Below, one piece after another: positions 56,723 to 64,000 of a stretch of DNA of 64,000 nucleotides. This DNA comes from Isoetes taiwanensis (taxonomy: Eukaryota; Streptophyta; Lycopodiopsida; Isoetales; Isoetaceae). Under the pieces are notes generated by a model that saw only the letters and a program-made list of their open reading frames with translations, ran no database searches and was not told the origin of the DNA. Each line of letters begins with the position of its first letter. Within the stretch, counting starts at the first letter, position 1. The translations under genes were made by a program, and so were the position numbers. The stretch lies in NCBI GenBank assembly GCA_021234155.1, contig JAJEKV010000177.1, forward strand, positions 434,001 to 498,000, in the 5' to 3' direction.

Positions 56723-59700
56723 ATGGCACCTAAGGACTCCCTCAGAGAAGGTATTTTCTAACATTTCAGCTCAGCAAGATCGCGGCCGCGATCTTGCCTA
56801 CTAGAACTTCTATTGTTTTCATAAGTATAGATGCTCAGCAAGATCGCGGTCGCGGTCTTGCTTGATAGGTTTTATAATTTCTAGATAGCGGTCTTCATAA
56901 GTGTAGCTGCTCATCAAGATCGCGGCCGCGGTCTTGCTTGATTGGTTTTATAATTTCCAGATAGCGGTCTTCATAAGTGTAGCTGCTCATCAAGATCGCG
57001 GCCGCGGTCTGGCTGAGCATAGATTTTCTTTATTGCGATGTTTTCTTGCCGTGCTTAAGTGCTACACAAAGTCGCGGCCGCGATTGTGTGGAGTTCTATT
57101 TTAGCTGCTTGGCAGGATCGCGGTCGCGTTTCTCTCTGATGAGTTTAAACCTTTTATTGCACCACATTATGCAGCCTACCGTGCACTCACTACAGCTTTT
57201 GTTTACAAAGACTTGCTCTCTTCCGAGGACCGATGTCGAGCCACCCGTATTATAACCCCTTCCAATGAAAGGAAATGGTGTATCGAGATTGCACGTGCTA
57301 TACCGCACATTAAGGGTGATCGCAGAAAAGGACCCGCGGCCTTTTCTCGCGGACCGGAAAAAGCTGAGGACGTTGAACAAGTTGGCATAGTGGTGGCAAT
57401 GTGGGAAGGCACGAAGAACAATGTGCAAGATGCCATCATATGCAGCATTGAGGACCCACAAGCATTGCAGTTTCTGGAGTACATTTTGAAATGGCGCAAT
57501 TATGACCCGTCTTTGATGACAGCCAGCAAAATGAACAAGCCAAATTACGGGAAAAACGTCCCGACGTCGCCTAAGGGTATGGCTGGTTGTTGCCATCCTA
57601 TGAATCTCTCTCTTTGTCGTATAAAGGGAAACAGACATATTGCTCGGTTCTCGACATGCAGAAATGGTTTGTCTACAGACAAGAAGCCTCCGAGCTGTGC
57701 CTTGAAAGCGGTTCGGGGCGAGAAGATGCCCTCCGTGATGGACACCAATTGGCTAAGAGCCGTGGCCAAGAAAAAGAGTGTGAAGCCTATTGCTACTTTG
57801 GGAGAGACCTCAAAGACCAAAAAGAAATTGCTCAAGAACCACAATCCACGATAAACCCCTCCGGTATTGTTAACCCTACTCTTCCTATTGCTATGAAGGC
57901 CCCAGATAGCAATACATCTGGTGGATTTATTCCAAAAAAATTCCCTCCTTTCAAAATTAGCCTTAAGAATCTGACACCTCATGAGGATAGCCCGCAGCCC
58001 AAAGAGTTCTCAAACCCCCTCAGCCATTTAAATGCCTCCTCTAAACTAGCATTGACATGGCCCCAAGCACCGCCATTCCAAATTTGAAGTTCAATCCCAA
58101 GAGGAACGCGAAGATGGCAGAGCAAACCACTCGAAGCTTGAACAGTTCAAAAGGTTCTACCCCTTAGGGGTTAATTGGTTTACAAAGATTTCTATTTTTG
58201 ATTGTGAACCCACACCCAAAGAAACTTGACACACGTAACGCGGTCAAATGACCATGTTCAAACTCGTTAAAAGCTTCAAGACATACCCGACAGAGGTCCT
58301 CACCCCTCGGCCGACGCCGTTCCGCTTGACCCTATTACCGTGTAACTAATTCTTTATCTTTTGGACACTTTCGTTATGTAGATTTGACCTCGACGGGTTG
58401 TCTATTTTTCGTGAGGAGGGTGACATGGAGCAATCCGTAAGATTTGAAGGGCAAGAAATTTTATATTATTTCGCAACCACAAAGATTTGTGCCGCATAAC
58501 TCCTTTGTTCTATCGTCGGGCGAAGTTCGAAGCAAAGAACGAGAATTTGCCAAAGTATATGCTAGAAGAAGATCGAGGGTGCCGAACGGAAATCTTACGC
58601 ACAAGGAATATATAGAGTTGAGTATTCAATGCAACGGCAATTGCAAACACCGTGTACGAGAGCCACCGATTGAAAAAAATGCAACAACTTCGTCCATCAA
58701 GACAAGGCTTATGGTTGCACTCCACAAGGACCTATAGGGACAGCTAAAATTTCAGCTTGGAAGGTATTTATTTGTTTTCTACTGCCAAGTTCGCGCGTCG
58801 ATCTTGATGACCTTGAAATTGCTTCTCGGGATTTCCATGAAATTGCAACGACCACCTTGAAAGTGCGCAGGAGCTTAAGGATGAAAAGCAATTCATTTTT
58901 ATGGATGAGAAGGTTTTCAAGAAGTTAATGGAAGTTGCTCGGCCTCAGGGGTGAGTCGTGAACTCGACGATCATGGTGAGTTTCCGACAAGCCATCCAAA
59001 GACTTCTTTAACAAGACCTCGCCCGGTTGCTACGAGGTATGTCGAATGCAGAGTTGTCACACCGCCGATGAGATTATAGAAGGCAAGACCTATTTAAAGG
59101 TGCGGTCGGGTTATAGCGGAGATTTGATTGCGCATAACGGCAACCGACATCGTAACCCTCACTTTTATGAGGCGCGAAATTTTGTCTTATGCCTCAAATT
59201 TGCCGCAAAAGGATTTCGATAGTCGGGAGGAATTGCTTCGTGGCTTTTCCCCGATTTCACCGAATCGTAGAAGAATACCGGATATATCGATATAACGATA
59301 CGTAGCACGTGAAGGCTAACTATAACAAGGATCATACACTAGGTAACCCACCAGAGCCTTTTGGAGCCAATCAGAATATTCTAAAGCCGTAAGAGGCTAG
59401 AAAAAGAAAGGAAAAGAAAAATATTGTCATAGCAAAGACAAAGGATGGCATCCCTACTTCCTCCCAAGTGTCAGAGAATGCGACACTGATATTTATTGAC
59501 ATCCGAGGGATAAACAAGGTATGGGATTGCAAGAAATACATAGATCTATTTACAAGGATAGCTACCATGACGGATGCCAAAGTTTATCACTTGGTCATTA
59601 TCATGCGCCGCTGAATTTGCCCAATTGCTTGTTCAGTCAGAAGCAAATTCAGGGCGGTGGCTACCTATCTTTAGGTTCCTATGAAGAAATGGGATGGGAG

Positions 59701-60808
59701 AGCAAAAGAAGGGTGAAAGAACATCAGTACTTTATTAGTCATATGTGCATTAACAGGAGTGATGTTCGTGTAGCACCCGCGGCAACCAACGAGTTGGAGC
59801 TTCACCTATATCCACACCGGGCAAGGCTCCTAAGTCAACACCATTGCCTCCAATGCCGCTAACAGGTAATGAGGATGCCGACGAAGATAAAAAAGAAATA
59901 TCGACTCTTTTACGGGCAAACCAAGATTCAAATGGGCGGCAATGGAAGGAGATCTTGTATTGAAATGCCAAATGAAACCTCCTATGCCTACCATATTGTT
60001 GAAATGTGGTGCCGACCGATGGTTGTGTTCGATTTCTTTTACTGGGGCGGCTTCGTGGTTGCTCTTATGCAAGGCAAAAGAGCGTGGCTTACTAAAGTTC
60101 AGGTAAAGTGTGCGTTTCCCCGAGGGCGCTCTTTGAAACGCTTTGATAAGATGGCCAATCCAAGTGCCGATGGGTTTGAGGAAGAGCCGAAGAGAGAATG
60201 TTGACCCCGATCCAGCTCAACCCGACATCGGATCACCCAAAACACGATCTATCAAAGTTGGATTCCATTTTGGAAAACCTCGATGCTAAGTCCTAATGAG
60301 AGAGAATGCAAGAAACAAAGCGCTTGCTTGAAGAGACGGAAAAAGGTATAGAAGCCCTGAGCCCACTTTTCAAAAATTGAATGCACTTAATGAGAAGCTT
60401 GATGGGTACATGCCTTTCTTGACAGCTTAACATAAGTTTGAATACGTGCATGAGAACACATGGAAACAGACCCAAAGCACATGGAAGCGCACCAACAAAG
60501 ACATGGACATTGACCAAGATGAGGTTCTTGGGTCACGGGGCATCGGTACACAGCAAGAAGCAGAAGCTCTATCATCCACATCAGAATGCTACTGCTGCGG
60601 AGCTACTGCAAAACGAACTTATAGGCGGGAGCAGAGCAGTGCAGTGGACAGTGAAGAATGGGAGCCTGATTCACATCTGCAGCGCATCGCAAAGGCCATG
60701 GGTGTTGTAGTTCCAGAGATCACAAAGTTATTCGTGAGATGGACACAACACAAGCTATGGAATTGGGTAGAGAGCATGTCAATCGCATGGCCAATGAAAT
60801 GGGTGTGA
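56723..60808 (+). pseudogene. Gene A of the large element, right copy (unknown function)
   Basis: Exon 1 is 56723-56750 (MAPKDSLRE) with a GTATTT donor. Intron 1 holds the palindrome array. Coding segments then run through several frames: RIITPSNERKWCIEIARAIP at 57240, KAEDVEQVGIVVAMWEGTKN at 57355, PQSTINPSGIVNPTLPIAMK at 57842, MFKLVKSFKTYP at about 58255, KEREFAKVYARRRSRVPNGN at about 58535. The second intron, near 58765-58838, has lost its acceptor (CGG for CAG). Segments continue to about 60808, including a C-terminal SECYCCGATAKRTYRREQSS. The end point is uncertain. No enzyme motif is recognised. It is divergent from gene B and shares its palindromes, which suggests that the two work together. 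Confidence 0.5.
56775..57125. repeat. GC-rich palindrome array in gene A intron 1 (right copy)
   Basis: A perfect 22-bp palindrome (core AGATCGCGGCCGCGATCT) lies at 56775-56796. Near-perfect copies follow at 56839-56860, 56915-56936 and 56991-57012, with variants at about 57064-57089 and 57111-57130. Two of the units sit in a 75-bp tandem duplication (about 56866-57012) containing ATAGCGGTCTTCATAAGTGT. Surrounding DNA is AT-rich. Confidence 0.85.
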
Positions 60809-61339
60809 TACCTGATCAAGTATCTGAAACACAATCAGAATAATTATCTCCTTCAATCAGTAATTATGTTGTATATTACTTCCTTCAATGGAAATTTTTG
60901 TTTCGAAAACTTTGGTTTTGTCTTTACCCATATCTTTTACCATATGTTTAATGCTAAAAATAATCGCGACCACATCCTCCTCAGAAACAATTACATGGCT
61001 TTAAATACTAAATTTTGTGTGATATCCTTGCTCCTCGGTACCTTCTTTTAACACAATGCTCTCATATGGTTTTAATAAAAGGCACATTCTTTCGTCTCCT
61101 TTCAGCTGCGAAACATCGCGTTCGCGCTTCTTGCGAGAAGTTTTCACACTCCCTCCTACTACGTTATACTCGCGGTGAACCTTTGCATTAGCAGTAAAAA
61201 CTATATTTCCGAATAAGACTGAAGCATTTGCAGAATTTGTGCAAAAAAACACCAACTTTTACTCAATTGGTAGTAGTTTTTGCACTATATGGCTATACGC
61301 TAACCTATTTCATGCTAAACGAGAATTCCAAATTTCTCT
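60809..61339. other. Element tail between gene A and the right TIR
   Basis: AT-rich, with one degenerate palindrome-type site (CATCGCGTTCGCGCTTCTTG near 61113). No promoter or ORF of note. The small genes are thus found only at the other end. Confidence 0.4.
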
Positions 61340-61357
61340 AATTAATGAATTCGTGCT
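61340..61357. repeat. Terminal inverted repeat, right end of right copy
   Basis: Reverse complement reads AGCACGAATTCATTAATT; two differences from the left end. Confidence 0.75.
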
Positions 61358-61363
61358 TGATTA
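61358..61363. repeat. Target duplication TGATTA, right
   Basis: Same six bases as 50963-50968. Confidence 0.7.
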
Positions 61364-64000
61364 GAAGCACACAATTTTGGTTGGAGACTTTATTCCAATG
61401 AAGACCCTCCATGGCAGTAATATAGTTATCCAAAATAAACCTCTTGGATAAGAAGGCAGATTGATAATGGGAAATATTTTTCTGAAGATACTCTTTGATT
61501 CTGTTGGCAATGAGTTTGGCACAAATTTTATAGGAAGTATTGGTGAGAGATATAGATCTCCAATCCGAAAAAGCAGAAGGATTCTATCTTAGGGATAAGA
61601 GCAATGAGGCCAGTAGAGATAGATGAATGCAGGTGATTAGCTTCCCAAAAGCCTCTCACCATTGAGATAACATCAGCTTTCAAAAGATCCCAGAAGTGAA
61701 TGTATAATTCACTAGGAATGCCATCAGGTCCAGGGGATTTGCATTTGTCAAACGACCTCAAAACCTTAAGAATTTTGTCCTCAGCAGGAGGAACAATAAA
61801 AGAATCACCCATAGTGTCAATAGAAGAGGGGATAATCTTGTCTATCAGATCAAGGAAATTCCTCTCTCTTGAGGAGTCAATTTGTTGAGAGGTAACTTTA
61901 GAGAAAAGAGAGGCATAATTGTCATGAAAGAAGGATCTGATAATCTTAGAATCATCCAAGCGTAATCCAGCATCAGTTCTTACTTCAGTAATAGAATTTC
62001 TGAGCAGCCTAGCTTTGGCTACTTTAAAAAAGAATCTTGAGCTACCACATTCCATTTCTTTATTAAATTTGACTTTGCACTTGATTGTTGAGCTTTTAGC
62101 TTCAATCTCCTCAATACTTTTGAGATAATTTTCAACTAATTCTTCACCCACTTGCAAGTTAAGATTGTAGGGATCATCCTGCAGTAGAGATCTTATGTTT
62201 CTCATGTGTGTCAACAAATCCTCTTTCTCCTTCAATCTGCTTATTCCTTGACCATTCTTTAATCCAGCTTTTGGCCTTCTTGATCTTAGCATAAAAGCTT
62301 TTCATAGATTGTTGACTGCAATTAGATTGGAGTTGCTGATAGAATGCCTTGAAATCATTCACAAATGACTCATTTTCAAGAAGAGCACAATTGAATTTGT
62401 AGGGAATATTTCCATCTCTTGGAATTTGAGTCAATTGCCTTGTGCACAGGAATTGTGGCTAGTGATCAGAAATGATATTTCCTTCATCGCTTGTAACAAA
62501 ACAATTATCCCAAAGAGAAGAGTTAGGACTGCAGACATAAAATCTATCAAGTGCACAATATACTTTTTTGTCCCCTTTTTGTTTATTAGACCAAGTGAAG
62601 GAAGCTGTAGAAGGACATGCACAAGGGAAGAATCAGAAATAAAGCTATTCCAATTACATCTCTCAGAGGCAGACATATTAATATTATTCCCTAATTTCAT
62701 GTTCCATGAAGGGGTATTATTAAAATCACCACCAACAATCCAATCCGAGATAGTATTATTCTGCAACCAAGAGCTAATTTCAGTCCAGAGCAACTCCCTA
62801 TCTTTTGGGCAAGTGGGGGCATAAATGTTAATGATACCAAAAACAGAATTTTGATATTTGAAGGTAACAGCTTGCCACAATTTAGAAGGGAAATTGAAGA
62901 AGCTAAGATGCTCAAGGCTTTTCTAGATCATAATGATGCCACCACTTCTACCAGTGGCCTCAATCCAGGTGGAGTGAGATCCTGGATAAATCCAGTCATC
63001 AAGATTAGAAGTTTCAAATTTTGGGAGTTTAAGTTCTTGAAGCAAGATCACATCAACATTATAGTTTCTGATTTGATAAATAGTTCTTCTCCTTTTAATA
63101 GGACCTTTAATTCCTCTAACATTCCAAGATAAAATCCTCATTATACTTTTAAGCTTAGAAAATCAGGAAGAAAGAAAAAGGAAACAGCAAAACAGAAAGT
63201 CAAATATATTTCTTTTTCTTTTTCCCTTTTCTATGTTTACTTCTAGTATTAGCAGCAGGAGTATTAGTGAGGTCAGCAAGAGTTCAATTATGCTTCTTAT
63301 ACTTAGACAAGGCATTGGGTCTAGAGGATTCAGATTTGGCAGTTAATCCAGCATTAGAGCATTCAACAAGAAATTTATCCCCTTCCCAATTTTCTTTGCC
63401 ATTTGCATTTTCAATTTCATCTTCACTAATATCAGAGGATCCTCCAGGAATGAATTCAAACATTCTATTTTTAGGAGAGACAGGAAGATTTAAAAGATTA
63501 TGCATAAAAGATGGGAAAAGAGAAGAAACATGACCTGGATTGCAATTTTCCTCAGGCTGAGTTAGGTCTTCTTGCAGGACAACAACATTTTCTTGAGTAG
63601 AATCAACTGTCATGTTCTTGTCACTAGCCATCCACTTATTGTCATAATCCAGGCCTGTTACATCCGTTTCTGGAGTATCTTGTACAATTTCTTCATCCAT
63701 AAGATTATACTAACAGAATTGTTGGCCATGTGCACTGAGGCCCTCTTGCAAAGATGCCAGCTGCTGAGCAATATCAAATGCAATATTTGAAGGTTGGGGG
63801 AGGATCGGGGGCTGGTGAAAGATCAATAATTGGGGATTTTATAGGGTTCAGCTTGCCTTCACATGGTTTGCTCAACAAAACTTTCAAATCAAGTTCAGGG
63901 TTAAGGTTAGCTAATACCTGGAATTGGTTAGAATTACCAATTAAGTGATCAGCAGCCGTCTGAGATTCTTGAACTGAACTTGATTCAGCAACATTTTTTG
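61358..64000 (-). mobile_element. LINE, 5' part: RT start, endonuclease, ORF1 end (runs off the window)
   Basis: ORF2 begins at ATG 63141 (MRILSWNVRGIKGPIKRRRT), followed by LLQELKLP and the endonuclease core DWIVGGDFNNTPSWN near 62750. Next come a linker with FYQQLQSNCSQQSMKSFYAK and the RT start SPGPDGIPSELYIHFWDLL near 61740-61690. Frameshifts occur at about 62905, 62430, 62200 and 61570. ORF1 ends at 63284; its visible tail (63700-63284) is acidic and polar, FEFIPGGSSDISEDEIENAN. The frame continues across the large element into AFDTVRWDF at about 50960, showing that this and 48156-50968 are one LINE. Confidence 0.85.

Larger units (their letters stand above)
50969..61357 (+). mobile_element. 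Large TIR DNA element, right copy (complete, 10,389 bp)
   Basis: Ends AGCATGATTTCATTAATT (50969-50986) and, at the right end as reverse complement, AGCACGAATTCATTAATT (61340-61357); 16 of 18 match, with weaker similarity for about 8 bp more. TGATTA flanks both sides. The host LINE reads in frame across the site once the element and one TGATTA are ignored. Contents in order are C1 (+), C2 (+), gene B (-), divergent promoter region, gene A (+), and a tail of about 500 bp. The size, several genes and long TIR-proximal small genes do not fit the plant superfamilies I know well (hAT, MULE, CACTA, PIF, Tc1). Confidence 0.8.

Noticed and set aside
1-61357. Window as one giant inverted repeat
   Set aside because: The mirrored ends come from two independent insertions of the same element in opposite orientation; their flanks (gypsy versus LINE) and the DNA between are unrelated.

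Overview
The window reads as repeat-dense nuclear DNA of a land plant. It has AT-rich spacers, GT-AG introns, TATA promoters, poly(A)-tailed LINEs, Ty1/copia and Ty3/gypsy relics, and recognisable fragments of plant genes: a YTH (ECT-type) m6A reader, profilin, a HOTHEAD-like GMC oxidoreductase, an At1g01500-like protein and an F-box remnant. A transposon protein resembling the DUF7869 family leads me to favour a fern or lycophyte, but that is only inference. Few genes look intact, and most of the window is nested mobile DNA.

Layout. 1-10000: one copy, cut by the window edge, of a large DNA element, inserted in a gypsy relic (10001-12075). 13030-16690: a copia relic with its 3' LTR, the LTR interrupted by a 5'-truncated LINE (15104-16490). 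16690-21320: spacers, a degenerate short-repeat array, a block found again at 44.6-45.4 kb, a LINE tail and profilin exon 1. 21321-27385: a weak CACTA-like candidate with no recognised transposase. 27756-36935: a plus-strand LINE split by an 8.1 kb minus-strand LINE with a 13-bp target duplication. 36936-37762: a second, deleted copy of the copia relic with an uninterrupted LTR. 37786-43184: a 5.4 kb insert bounded by 19-bp direct repeats, carrying a GC palindrome, a MITE-truncated small gene, two 28-bp-unit arrays and the 5' half of a YTH gene. 43261-44590: an At1g01500-like ORF. 44594-48155: duplicated block, F-box and GMC remnants. 48156-64000: a third LINE, split by the second copy of the large element (50969-61357).

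The most interesting object is the large element. The right copy is 10,389 bp, with imperfect terminal inverted repeats beginning AGCAYGAWTTCATTAATT and a 6-bp target duplication (TGATTA). Removing it together with one target copy rejoins the LINE reverse-transcriptase frame. Gene order from one end is: two tandem small genes (C1, C2; about 80 codons each, each behind the same TATA promoter), then gene B (a DUF7869-like protein, candidate transposase) on the opposite strand, then divergent gene A (unknown). GC-rich 22-bp palindromes cluster in gene A intron 1, recur in a second gene A intron, and occur in the gene B leader. Both copies carry frameshifts, but they share gene order, splice sites, promoters and palindromes.
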